Made by a program: the position numbers and the translations under genes. Shown here in pieces: positions 21,505 through 32,888 of a stretch of DNA of 64,000 nucleotides. Under the pieces are notes generated by a model. It saw nothing but the letters and a program-made list of their open reading frames with translations. It had not been told where the DNA came from and made no database searches. The DNA is from Endomychus coccineus (taxonomy: Eukaryota > Arthropoda > Insecta > Coleoptera > Endomychidae), in assembly GCA_958510875.1 (NCBI GenBank), contig OY294067.1:151416962-151480961 (forward strand). Direction: 5' to 3'. Numbering within the stretch: the first letter of the stretch is position 1; the number at the start of each line of letters is the position of its first letter.

Positions 21505-22677
21505 TCATCGAACAACATTGGAAGCAACTTTCTCATGTAACTCTTCTTTTAATTGAAGCAAGACAGGTTGAGCATTTTCAGAAGGAAAAATTTCAATTAC
21601 AGATGAACTTGTTTCTGTCGGACACTCGGAAGTACTTTCCACATGACTCACTTTTTCTTCAACCAGAGGTTTGGCAATTGAAGTATTCATAAATCTCTGA
21701 ATGGGATATTCCTTGTCTAAAATGACATCTCGCGACAAAATGATCGAGTCACTGGCAATATTCCATAATCGATATCCACTATGATCTTCAGTATAACCAA
21801 CAAAAAGGAATACTCTTTTCGTCTAACTTTTGTCTTTGACTCTTAGGAACATGAACATAACATTTTGTTCCGAAAATCTTAAAGTAATCAATCTTTGGAG
21901 ATTTACTTAGTAGGCGATTTTGCTTTTCTAGTAGGTCCAGTACGATTCAAAATGAAAGCCGCAGTATTTATTGCTTCTGCCCAAAATTTTATTGATAACC
22001 CTTTGAAATGAATCATAGACTTGGCAGCCTCAACAAGTGTCCTATTTTCTCTCTCAAGCCTCATTCTATTGAGGAGAATGAGGCATTGTCTTACGAACGG
22101 TGATTTCATGTCTACGGAAAAGTATGTTCATGCGTTCATTCATAAATTCACCTCCACCATCACGGAATAGCTCTTTTATGGTATGGCCAGCAGTATCAGT
22201 TCCATTTATGAAAGTTTCGAAACAATTTATCACTTGAGATTTTTGTTTCAAGGAAAATACTCTTCTGAACTTTGAGAAATCGTTCTTGAAACAAAGAAAA
22301 TATCGAGATCCTGCAATTGATTCTTCTTGGAAGGGAACACAAATATCAGCCTGAATCCATTGTCCACATTCTGAAGGTCGGTTCGCTCTATCATGGAAAG
22401 ACTTTCGGCGCTGTTTTCCAAATATGCACCCTTCACACAAATCATCATCAGCAGAAGTCAAATCCAGTCCAAGCTGCTTGATGACATTCCTCACATGTCG
22501 TTTATTCTGATGACTATGTCGTTCATGCCATAACTGCAAAGTGTCAACAGATAACGCTAAATAAACTCCAACAGGCTTATCTAGAACATGGACTTTCATA
22601 TCTAGAAGATACAGACTTCTGCTCATTAAAAATACTTGATTATTCTTATTAAACATGCAGATACGCATGTAACTCAA
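21505..22677 (-). pseudogene. Copia integrase and linker
   Basis: The zinc-binding region is LWHERHSHQN...CEGCIFGKQRRKSF, the H-x4-H and C-x2-C pattern. The core reads QADICVPF (first Asp), then DGGGEFMNE, where DNGGEF is usual, and NRMRLERENRTLVEAAKSMI with AFILNRT after the third acidic residue. Frames change between 22066 and 22109. The linker (21505-21738) is rich in Ser, Glu and Val, as in Copia elements. The Asn-to-Gly change beside the second catalytic Asp is notable but may be decay. Confidence 0.88.
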
Positions 22678-23700
22678 AACCTTTTTCTAAAGCACGACTA
22701 ACCGAGAATAATTGGCAACTGACTTCAGGAACATGCCACACATCTTTGAGATGATTAGTTTGCCACTTATCATCAACTTGTGATATGTTCAGTTGTACCA
22801 GTGTCCTCCACCCGAACGATTTCATTGGATTTCTTGAGATACTTACAGATAAATGCATGATCTTCAAGTTTCAAGAACTTGGCTCCTTGTGAATGTTCCT
22901 TTGGACAATTTCAAGCCAAATGATTTAACTCATGGCATTTGAAATACTTAAAAGGACGCGCATTTGGAGATTCCTCTTTGGAACATTAACCTTGGCTAAA
23001 ATATCGTTATCATCAACCTTGGCCAAAAGAGCGTTATCATTTTTCTCACCTTTGCTAGGTAAACGCATCTCAATTAGCCTAAGTCGCTCAGTCAAGTTAT
23101 TCAGATTTCTACTTTCAATATGTATACTCTCCCAAACACTTTTAAATTCGAAATAAGGAGGAGCCAGAGTAGACATGATACGACCCATCAGAATCAGTTC
23201 TGATAACTCAGATTTATCAAGTTTGTTCAATTCAACATTCAATTCGTTGAAATCACGTTGTAAACGATCAACATAATTAACAATGCTTCATTCAGAACGT
23301 ACTCCTTCACTGAAAAAAACGATTCTAGTAACCTATCAACTCTCTGACTAAAGCATTGTTCGTATGTTGACATCAATTTGTCCCAAATATCCTAGAAGTA
23401 CAGCACGATGAGGTAAGTTCTTCATGCGTGTCATTCAGAGAACTAATCATGATCATTTATGCCAAAGAATCTTTAGCTTCAATGATAACTTCATTGGACT
23501 TATCCTCTGTTAATTTCAGCTCACCGGATACAACATCCAATACTTTGTGGTATTTCAAAACTAAAGTAATCTGACGTTTCCATCTTGTCCAGTTATGTTG
23601 GCCTATCAACTTCTTCACCTGAGCTCTAATTCAGATGAATAAATCAAATGACCGAACATCATTTGAATTCATGGTCAAAATATATGGAACGAACTCTCTG
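22649..23700 (-). pseudogene. Copia gag, zinc knuckle and protease
   Basis: From the right: gag start near 23674 with LIGQHNWTRWKRQITLVL and VLDVVSGELKL (Copia gag, UBN2-like), then RIMSTLAPPYFEFKSVW and LIEMRLPSKGEK (23242-22925). A zinc knuckle CHELNHLA-stop-NCPK lies near 22915, where the stop replaces the usual Trp/Arg position. The protease piece DTGTTEHIT lies near 22780. Several stops and frameshifts are present. Confidence 0.8.
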
Positions 23701-23750
23701 AAACTTTACAGTGAACTATAATAAGATTCTTGACCCAGTATGAATTATAT

Positions 23751-24057
23751 AAAAAATTCTCGGGAATAAGGTCACATTAACACTCTGTTATAAATGTTCG
23801 TCTTTACGTACGTTTCGGTCTCACGACCATCATCAGAAGACTTATTTTGTTAAAAAGGGGTTAACTAAAACTAATTAGCACAAGCGTCCATATCGCACAA
23901 TCTTCAATCAAAAAGCTCACGCCGTCGAAACGAACAGAACCACGAATAATCGAAAATTAACGATACAATTTTCGCTATAAATGAAAAATAATCAGCCTTA
24001 TCCACTATAAATACTGTTTAAGTACTGAGGACCTTTCGACTACCAAGTAGCCATCAT
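23751..24057 (-). repeat. Penelope-type repeat fragment with hammerhead motifs (left unit)
   Basis: On the minus strand two hammerhead motifs lie about 215 bp apart: an intact one at 23800-23841 and one at 24019-24057 whose core is broken by a deletion. Tandemly spaced hammerhead motifs in one orientation are characteristic of Penelope-like elements and their non-autonomous relatives. No reverse transcriptase or GIY-YIG coding was found nearby. Confidence 0.6.
23800..23841 (-). ncRNA. Hammerhead ribozyme (type I), complete core
   Basis: On the minus strand: stem I GTCTT (23841-23837), core CTGATGA (23836-23830), stem II GGTC with loop GTGA and GACC, then GAAA. Stem III is ACG-TA-CGT, the cleavage triplet ends GTA, and stem I closes with AAGAC (23804-23800), which pairs perfectly with GTCTT. 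All invariant core bases are present. The predicted cut is after the A at 23805. It lies in the formamidase intron in antisense orientation, so it would act only in a minus-strand transcript. Confidence 0.8.
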
Positions 24058-25922
24058 CATTTTTCTTTATATGTGAAAAAAATTCTTTATACCTAGTTGG
24101 AATGTTCCTTCTAGTTTGATCCACATAGCATTTTGAATACGACTCACAATCGACTCATGTGTATCCCGGGAAAAAAATAACACCTTTGATGATGTGTCCG
24201 ACTCAAAATTTTTGCTTCTCTCTATAATATTATGAATATAAATAATTAAATTCTCATTTCTAGTTAACTCTACTTGAAACTTAATCTACATTCTACACTA
24301 TGTATTCCTTAAACTAGTTACTTTGCTTAAACACATCTATATAGCACTTGCATTCTACGATGTTGGCCTCCTAATTATTTTATCTTTCGTAGATGGTATC
24401 ACTTTATATCAATGTTTTTTATTCTTATAGTTATCTCGAATCTAAGCCTTCTCATTCTAATAGTAAGTTATGAAAAGTTTCCAGACAAGGAATTATCTCT
24501 TCGACCAAATTTCTAAGCTTTCAATTCATAATACATGCAAAAATATTCCTCTTCAAATAGACGACCCCATATTAATGAAGACATTGTAATTTTTTCAACT
24601 GCTAATCAATACGCCACAATTCTTTTGTAGACTGCTGTTATATGGGATTCCAAAATAAATTTATGCATGTATTTCTTTGATTAATCAATTTTGCAACTGG
24701 AACAAGTAAAATATTTTAGAATAAAAAATGTTATTCATTCTATTTATATGTATAATCAATTGAAAGCATTGTAGGTCGATATGACTTCCAATTTAAATTG
24801 ACTTGCTAATTTTTACATGGCTAAATGTTATTTCTTCAAATTCAATTCAATGTAAAAAAACCGTTAGCATTCGAATTTTTATGATACCATGTAATTGTAT
24901 GAGAACCGTATTTCCCGTTAAAACAACATCCAAATAACAATTATGAAAATAATATTGACTAACTTATTTCATATGAATCGAAATATGGTAGACGAATTTA
25001 CTTTGGAAATAGAACTGACGATGCACATTTCTATGTATTTGCTATTTCCATTTTAACTAGTTTTCTATAATTATATCCAGCTCTCTCGATTTTGTTTTCA
25101 AATTTTTTATTTCAATTCGTGTCAATTTTTAATGTAACCATGAAAATCATATGCGAATTTCAACGAACCCAAGATTATATTCCCTCATTTCATTTGAGCT
25201 GAATTAATTTGATAGTCTTATTTCAATGTTATAGTCCAGGAAATAAAGGTTTTGAAAAGAAAAATGTGATGTAAAAGGCCGATTTTGATGTGTGGGGGCT
25301 CATTCGATTCGTTTTGACCTCTAGAACAGAATCTGCCACAGCTACATAGGGTGAAATTTGTCCTATTGTTAATAAACAATGAATAATGGCCAATAAATGG
25401 CATGTTTTTGACATAATAAAAAAAAAATTGAAAACGCTATTTTCCATCGATTTTAAGCGGGTAAAATGGAAATTTCCGATTATTTAATCAATAAAAAGTG
25501 TAATTTTTGTGTTTTCAACAATTTGTTAGTTATCTATTTGTTAATAAACAATTTGTTAAAAATATCCAAGATTAGAGTCATTTTCACCTAATTTGAGGTC
25601 GCTGAACACAAATTTGATATTACTTTTTCATTTGACTATCAATTTTATTAGTTAATTAACAATTTGTTAATTAACAAATTGGCAAAAAAATAAAAATTTT
25701 GAAAATATCCAAGATTAGAGTCATTTTTGGGTAATTTGAGGTCGCTGAACACAAATTTGATATTATTTTTTTATTTGACTATCAATTTTATTAGAAATCG
25801 AATTGCCTCTAGTGACGGGCAGCTCAAACTCTATAGCGCACGGAACAGTATGACAGCTATCCACATGACGCACCTCTCTTGAGTATTTATGAAATCAGTG
25901 AACTGCAACTATACATATTATG

Positions 25923-26038
25923 TAGTTAACACATCAAGTTACTCTCAATCAGATGGCAGCAGTATCGTTTTAAAGATCATATTTATACATATATGTATAT
26001 GCTGCCATCTGATTGAGAGTAACTTATTGTGTTAACTA
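25923..26038. repeat. 39-bp inverted repeat, 116-nt hairpin
   Basis: Left arm 25923-25961 (TAGTTAACACATCAAGTTAC and onward) pairs with right arm 26000-26038, 37 of 39 positions, around a 38-nt loop. Flanks are TATG and TATAAA, so a TA target is possible and it may be a tiny MITE. It is duplicated at 29851-29966. The size also matches a pre-miRNA-like hairpin, but nothing shows expression. Confidence 0.75.
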
Positions 26039-27316
26039 TAAAATATGTATTTATTATTTACGAATTTTTGTTGTAAGCAGACACCTTGTGTTAAATAAAA
26101 TTGGAAATGAATAACGTTTCATTCTTCAAATAAATTGTGGCCATGTTAAACATGATCTTCGAATAAATCAGAAATGGCTTCACATTCGGAATAGCGAGGA
26201 CGTAAAAATGCAATCATTTCAAATCGTGCACTTTATTAGTTTTGGGATAAGTGAATTTAAAAAACTCACTTGAAACAAGAAGTCAATACGATACGAATCC
26301 GTGCAAAGATTTGAATATTCCTATAGTAAGGTGGAAAATTTCCATTTCCTATAACGTAATAATGCAGATGAAATAAAAATAACATACCATTGAAATTCCT
26401 ATTACTGATGAAACAATCTTATTTTTGATAATTAAATTTCAATAGTGCAATGATATTTAACGACAGGATATCATGCAACGTTAAAAATAGGCATGTGAAT
26501 CAAAATTTGAGTTTACAATTGAAATTTATACAACAAAGAACATATTAATATAAGTTGTTCCAACTATCCATAGGCTTCCAAAAAAATTGGAAACAATAAT
26601 AATATTAGTCTAATATAAAAATTCTCAATCTGGATTAATATAAACTCAGCGAAACATTCATATTACCCTATAAATATGAAAGAGCAGTAAAATTGGAGGA
26701 ACGGAATAGAAATGAATCTGTTATATACGATAAATGGTCATTAAATGTAAGCACAATTATTTTCTGTATTTGTTTTGGAATTAATCCCTCTGGAACAGAT
26801 ATACAAACGAATCGACTAGTTTTGAATGGAAATAGCATCCCCAAATATGTAGTACAATTATTTTAAGGTGAAAATATTTTTACTCACATCAGCCCCTTGT
26901 GGAATACAGGGATTAATGACATTTGGAAACGTTCTCCGTCAATAAAATAATTAAATAATAGAGAATTTGGCAAATGTATAATTTTTTTGATTCCATCCTC
27001 CCGAGAGTGACTTTTATAAGGGGGTTATTGTTACAAGTGTAGTTGAAATATCGATCAAAGAACATTGAATAACGTTTATTAAAATGTAACACGGTTATGG
27101 ATCACTATAAATAAGAAATAATCTCCCTTATCTACTAAAAATACATCATCAGAGTTCTTGAAAGATCACGAATTTCTAAGTCTGGTGGTTTTCGGGGACT
27201 AGTTTTTCCCAAATTCCGCAACTGATATATGTTGAAAACAATTTCCCCACAGAGGATACAAGATATTTTGCTGTCCATAAAATCGCCAATATATGGATTT
27301 CTGAACAACAGAAGAT

Positions 27317-27547
27317 ATAGCAGCTTGGTTTTATAAGTAGTATCGTTCTTTCAATCAACGATAGTAAGCATCAAAAGAACCATCAGTGCCCATCCGGTTA
27401 TTTTATGATACAATCTTGTGTTATAGTCCGTAATAGCAGCTTGGTTTTCCAAGTAGTTTCGTTCTTTCAATCAACAATAGTAATCATCAAAAGAACCACC
27501 AGTGCCCATCCGGTTATTTTATAGTACAATCTTGTTTTATAGTCCGT
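27317..27547. repeat. 116-bp tandem pair within the duplicated unit
   Basis: ATAGCAGCTTGGTTTT starts at 27317 and again at 27433. Both copies end with TTATAGTCCGT and differ by about ten bases. The pair is present again in copy 2 of the large duplication (31245 onward). No coding. Confidence 0.8.
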
Positions 27548-27654
27548 GCCCTATATGGGTGCGATGAAAGATTCCCCAAAATTCTACCATACGTTCCTAA
27601 ATATATGCTTTTTCAATAACCACTATAACTATAAAAGAGTTCACAGTGTGAATA

Positions 27655-30600
27655 CGCTATAAATGAAAAATAATCAGCCTTATCCACTATAAATACTGTT
27701 TAAGTACTGAGGACCTTTCGACTACCAAGTAGCCATCATCAGAGTAAACTAAATAATAAATGGAAATGAGTTTAAAAACTTTTTGGGAATAATACTGCAA
27801 ACAATGGGTTACCCTCAGCTGGAAATGAATCGGAATTTAATAAATAGCTATTTCGTTCATACATTTCCATCCCTTCTAATCACCTAAATATTTGTCCGCA
27901 CTGTGTTTTAAAAGTGATAAGCTTTCTTGAGAAATGGTGTGACCTGTATTCAAAATATGTTCGCCTAACGCTGATTTTTCACCATCATTTTTCTTTATAT
28001 GTGAAAAAAATTCTTTATACCTAGTTGGAATGTTCCTTCTAGTTTGATCCACATAGCATTTTGAATACGACTCACAATCGACTCATGTGTATCCCGGGAA
28101 AAAAATAACACCTTTGATGATGTGTCCGACTCAAAATTTTTGCTTCTCTCTATAATATTATGAATATAAATAATTAAATTCTCATTTCTAGTTAACTCTA
28201 CTTGAAACTTAATCTACATTCTACACTATGTATTCCTTAAACCAGTTACTTTGCTTAAACACATCTATATAGCACTTGCATTCTACGATGTTGGCCTCCT
28301 AATTATTTTATCTTTCGTAGATGGTATCACTTTATATCAATGTTTTTTATTCTTATAGTTATCTCGAATCTAAGCCTTCTCATTCTAATAGTAAGTTATG
28401 AAAAGTTTCCAGACAAGGAATTATCTCTTCGACCAAATTTCTAAGCTTTCAATTCATAATACATGCAAAAATATTCCTCTTCAAATAGACGACCCCATAT
28501 TAATGAAGACATTGTAATTTTTTCAACTGCTAATCAATACGCCACAATTCTTTTGTAGACTGCTGTTATATGGGATTCCAAAATAAATTTATGCATGTAT
28601 TTCTTTGATTAATCAATTTTGCAACTGGAACAAGTAAAATATTTTAGAATAAAAAATGTTATTCATTCTATTTATATGTATAATCAATTAAAAGCATTGT
28701 AGGTCGATATGACTTCCAATTTAAATTGACTTGCTAATTTTTACATGGCTAAATGTTATTTCTTCAAATTCAATTCAATGTAAAAAAACCGTTAGCATTC
28801 GAATTTTTATGATACCATGTAATTGTATGAGAACCGTATTTCCCGTTAAAACAACATCCAAATAACAATTATGAAAATAATATTGACTAACTTATTTCAT
28901 ATGAATCGAAATATGGTAGACGAATTTACTTTGGAAATAGAACTGACGATGCACATTTCTATGTATTTGCTATTTCCATTTTAACTAGTTTTCTATAAGT
29001 ATATCCAGCTCTCTCGATTTTGTTTTCAAATTTTTTATTTCAATTCGTGTCAATTTTTAATGTAACCATGAAAATCATATGCGAATTTCAACGAACCCAA
29101 GATTATAATCCCTCATTTCATTTGAGCTGAATTAATTTGATAGTCTTATTTCAATGTTATAGTCCAGGAAATAAAGGTTTTGAAAAGAAAAATGTGATGT
29201 AAAAGGCCGATTTTGATGTGTGGGGGCTCATTCGATTCGTTTTGACCTCTAGAACAGAATCTGCCACAGCTACATAGGGTGAAATTTGTCCTATTGTTAA
29301 TAAACAATGAATAATGGCCAATAAATGGCATGTTTTTGACATAATAAAAAAAAAATTGAAAACGCTATTTTCCATCGATTTTAAGCGGGTAAAATGGAAA
29401 TTTCCGATTATTTAATCAATAAAAAGTGTAATTTTTGTGTTTTCAACAATTTGTTAGTTATCTATTTGTTAATAAACAATTTGTTAAAAATATCCAAGAT
29501 TAGAGTCATTTTCACCTAATTTGAGGTCGCTGAACACAAATTTGATATTATTTTTTCATTTGACTATCAATTTTATTAGTTAATTAACAATTTGTTAATT
29601 AACAAATTGGCAAAAAAATAAAAATTTTGAAAATATCCAAGATTAGAGTCATTTTTGGGTAATTTGAGGTCGCTGAACACAAATTTGATATTATTTTTTT
29701 ATTTGACTATCAATTTTATTAGAAATCGAATTGCCTCTAGTGACGGGCAGCTCAAACTCTATAGCGCACGGAACAGTATGACAGCTATCCACATGACGCA
29801 CCTCTCTTGAGTATTTATGAAATCAGTGAACTGCAACTATACATATTATGTAGTTAACACATCAAGTTACTCTCAATCAGATGGCAGCAGTATCGTTTTA
29901 AAGATCATATTTATACATATATGTATATGCTGCCATCTGATTGAGAGTAACTTATTGTGTTAACTATAAAATATGTATTTATTATTTACGAATTTTTGTT
30001 GTAAGCAGACACCTTGTGTTAAATAAAATTGGAAATGAATAACGTTTCATTCTTCAAATAAATTGTGGCCATGTTAGACATGATCTTCGAATAAATCAGA
30101 AATGGCTTCACATTCGGAATAGCGAGGACGTAAAAATGCAATCATTTAAAATCGTGCACTTTATTAGTTTTGGGATAAGTGAATTAAAAAAACTCACTTG
30201 AAACAAGAAGTCAATACGATACGAATCCGTGCAAAGATTTGAATATTCCTATAGTAAGGTGGAAAATTTCCATTTCCTATAACGTAATAATGCAGATGAA
30301 ATAAAAATAACATACCATTGAAATTCCTATTACTGATGAAAAAATCTTATTTTTGATAATTAAATTTCAATAGTGCAATGATATTTAACGACAGGATATC
30401 ATGCAACGTTAAAAATAGGCATGTGAATCAAAATTTGAGTTTACAATTGAAATTTATACAACAAAGAACATATTAATATAAGTTGTTCCAACTATCCATA
30501 GGCTTCCAAAAAAATTGGAAACAATAATAATATTAGTCTAATATAAAAATTCTCAATCTGGATTAATATAAACTCAGCGAAACATTCATATTACCCTATA

Positions 30601-31551
30601 AATATGAAAGAGCAGTAAAATTGGAGGAACGGAATAGAAATGAATCTGTTATATACGATAAATGGTTATTAAATGTAAGCACAATTATTTTCTGTATTTG
30701 TTTTGGAATTAATCCCTCTGGAACAGATATACAAACGAATCGACTAGTTTTGAATGGAAATAGCATCCCCAAATATGTAGTACAATTATTTTAAGGTGAA
30801 AATATTTTTACTCACATCAGCCCCATGTGGAATACAGGGATTAATGACATTTGGAAACGTTCTCCGTCAATAAAATAATTAAATAATAGAGAATTTGGCA
30901 AATGTATAATTTTTTTGATTCCATCCTCCCGAGAGTGACTTTTATAAGGGGGTTATTGTTACAAGTGTAGTTGAAATATCGATCAAAGAACATTGAATAA
31001 CGTTTATTAAAATGTAACACGGTTATGGATCACTATAAATAAGAAATAATCTCCCTTATCTACTAAAAATACATCATCAGAGTTCTTGAAAGATCACGAA
31101 TTTCTAAGTCTGGTGGTTTTCGGGGACTTGTTTTTCCCAAATTCCGCAACTGATATATGTTGAAAACAATTTCCCCGCAGAGGATACAAGATATTTTGCT
31201 GTCCATAAAATCGCCAATATATGGATTTCTGAACAACAGAAGATATAGCAGCTTGGTTTTATAAGTAGTATCGTTCTTTCAATCAACGATAGTAAGCATC
31301 AAAAGAACCATCAGTGCCCATCCGGTTATTTTATGATACAATCTTGTGTTATAGTCCGTAATAGCAGCTTGGTTTTCCAAGTAGTTTCGTTCTTTCAATC
31401 AACAATAGTAATCATCAAAAGAACCACCAGTGCCCATCCGGTTATTTTATAGTACAATCTTGTTTTATAGTCCGTGCCCTATATGGGTGCGATGAAAGAT
31501 TCCCCAAAATTCCACCATACGTTCCTAAATATATGCTTTTTCAATAACCAC
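27655..31551. repeat. Copy 2 of the recent tandem duplication
   Basis: This copy is 3897 bp and retains the 246-bp block (about 27740-27985) missing from copy 1, including the intact hammerhead core at 27736-27742. Internal landmarks repeat those of copy 1 at +3928 (hairpin at 29851-29966, 116-bp tandem pair from 31245). The few differences are single-base changes and one-base indels in homopolymers. Confidence 0.92.
27698..27749 (-). ncRNA. Hammerhead ribozyme (type I), complete in copy 2 only
   Basis: Minus strand: stem I GTTT and ACT, core CTGATGA (27742-27736), stem II GGCTAC with loop TTG and GTAGTC, then GAAA (27719-27716). Stem III is AGG-T-CCT, the cleavage triplet CTC, then AGT and AAAC closing stem I with a four-base bulge (ACTT). 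The stem III loop is very short, as in Penelope-type ribozymes. The homologous site in copy 1 (24019-24057) reads ATGATGA because of the deletion, so the invariant C is lost there. A further relic at 27160-27172 (and 31088-31100) retains only CTGATGATG. Confidence 0.7.
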
Positions 31552-32088
31552 AAGTCTCAGATGATTATTTTCTTACACATAATAGCAAAGAGTTATGGGC
31601 CTTATGCGCAAAAGGAGATGATGAGCATCGATGCTTCACATCCATGACAATTTGTGTATTCAGTGCTCCACTAAAATACCACCTCAGGGAACCTTTGTTA
31701 TCAAATTCTTCGCAGACGACGTCCGAATAGTGTATAAGCATTTCTAAAATAGTTCAAAAAAGTTCTAGAGCAAAAATTGGTGCACCATATTATTTCTCAT
31801 CGAATTTCGAGCAACTTTGGAAAATCCGTCTGTCTGTCTTTATGTGTGCTACGAAATTTTGTTAACTGTTCGATGACCCTATTGTTTCCAGGGAAATCGT
31901 GTAATAAACACAATTTTTGAATGATAACTCTCAAAGTAAACATTGAATCGATTCAAAGCATCTACAGTTAATTTAAGTTAATTTAAAACTGCTTTCACCC
32001 AAATTTCAACAAAATGGTTCAACAACAACAAAAACAATTATCGAAGTAAATTTAAATTTGCCCAGTTCTTCAAGCGTTTATATATAAC
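31552..32088. other. Intron DNA, nothing recognised
   Basis: Includes a CGTCTGTCTGTCTTTATGTG stretch and AT-rich spacer. No coding motif. Confidence 0.4.
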
Positions 32089-32155
32089 GGGTTGCGATGT
32101 AAGTGCTAGGATATCGGACCCTCACTCAGTAGACTTGGGTTCGATCCCCAGAAGC
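32089..32155 (+). repeat. tRNA-like sequence, probably from a SINE
   Basis: GGGTTGCGATG, then GTGCTAGGATATCGGACCC, then AGTAGACTTGGGTTCGATCC. The last matches a tRNA B box (GGTTCGATCCC at 32138-32148) preceded by a plausible A box and anticodon-like region. The acceptor ends do not pair and an AT-rich tail follows, so a SINE head or tRNA pseudogene is more likely than a functional tRNA. Confidence 0.45.
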
Positions 32156-32888
32156 TAAAAACGTATTTTCGAACATTTTCACACAAATATTATTAAAGAT
32201 GAAGAAATAAATAATTTATTTCATTATCTTTATAAAATTACATTATATTATGTGAACAAAATATATAAAAGTGAGTAACCAAATCAAATGATTTGTGAAG
32301 AGTAACTTTGCCCAGCATACTATTTCTCTATAGTTTCTTGTGTGCTTACTTGCACCTAGCTCCTATAATAGACTGTACCCGAAATCCTATTCTTCCCATT
32401 ATAGTTGATAACTATCGTGTGATCGAATTCAATCATATTGTATATTAAATTATTCTCTATATTCTTTCAACCTCTGCCCTTTCAAATATAATAATAATAT
32501 TGGTGATTTCAATCTCAACCTGAAATTTGGGATGTAGTTTAAAATAGTGGTGTAATATGTCAAAAAAAGGTATACTTTTATGAATACTTGAGATACCACC
32601 CTCATCAAGTCATGCCAGGCTGCTACTAGTCACTGAATCAAAGTTTATTAATACTGTGATATCATTGAATTTCGAAGAGAGTATGATATTGGATGAATTT
32701 GCTGAAGTTCAGGTTACTCTGTTGCGTTGGAAAACTATAATTTTCACAATAGTTCATGGTATGATGACCGGTCCATATGCTATGCCAGCATTGCTGATTT
32801 TCAGGTAGCTTAGATTTTCTTGATTCTTCTAGCTAATATGTAAGAGATCGAATCAAATATAATAACGTATTTCAATTTAACATTTCAG
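32156..32888. other. 3' end of intron 3, AT-rich
   Basis: Ends with the polypyrimidine-poor but acceptable acceptor TTAACATTTCAG. No other feature seen. Confidence 0.5.

Larger units (their letters stand above)
18000..23750 (-). mobile_element. Copia-type LTR retrotransposon (minus strand), broken
   Basis: From right to left the minus strand encodes gag, a zinc knuckle, protease, integrase, reverse transcriptase and RNase H, the Copia order (integrase before reverse transcriptase). It is interrupted by a foldback element (18683-20386) and carries an internal inverted duplication (20640-20854). The 5' end is cut by ribozyme-bearing repeat sequence near 23760. The LTRs could not be paired. Confidence 0.85.
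23973..27623. repeat. Copy 1 of a recent 3.6-3.9 kb tandem duplication
   Basis: 24055-27623 matches 27983-31551 at an offset of 3928 with about 14 differences noted by eye over 3569 bp. A leading piece, 23973-24057, matches 27655-27739 at an offset of 3682, so copy 1 lacks about 246 bp present in copy 2. The missing block is bounded by CCATCAT, suggesting a microhomology deletion. The unit is non-coding and AT-rich. It contains a two-fold block carrying GGTCGCTGAACACAAATTTG (25600 and 25742), the hairpin at 25923-26038 and a 116-bp tandem pair (27317-27547). Confidence 0.92.
15328..32888 (+). other. Formamidase intron 3 (17,561 bp), filled with transposons
   Basis: Donor GTAAGT at 15328; acceptor TTAACATTTCAG at 32888. 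In the spliced product the residues either side join as in family members (KNKGTK then SIFIAGHSAG). The intron contains a MITE-like unit, P-type element 2, a Copia element broken by a foldback element, ribozyme-bearing repeats, and a recent tandem duplication of about 3.6-3.9 kb. No competing exons of the gene were recognised inside. Confidence 0.8.

Noticed and set aside
32089..32155. Functional tRNA gene
   Set aside because: A good B box is present, but the acceptor and D arms do not pair properly and no terminator T-run follows. A SINE-type or pseudo-tRNA reading is better.
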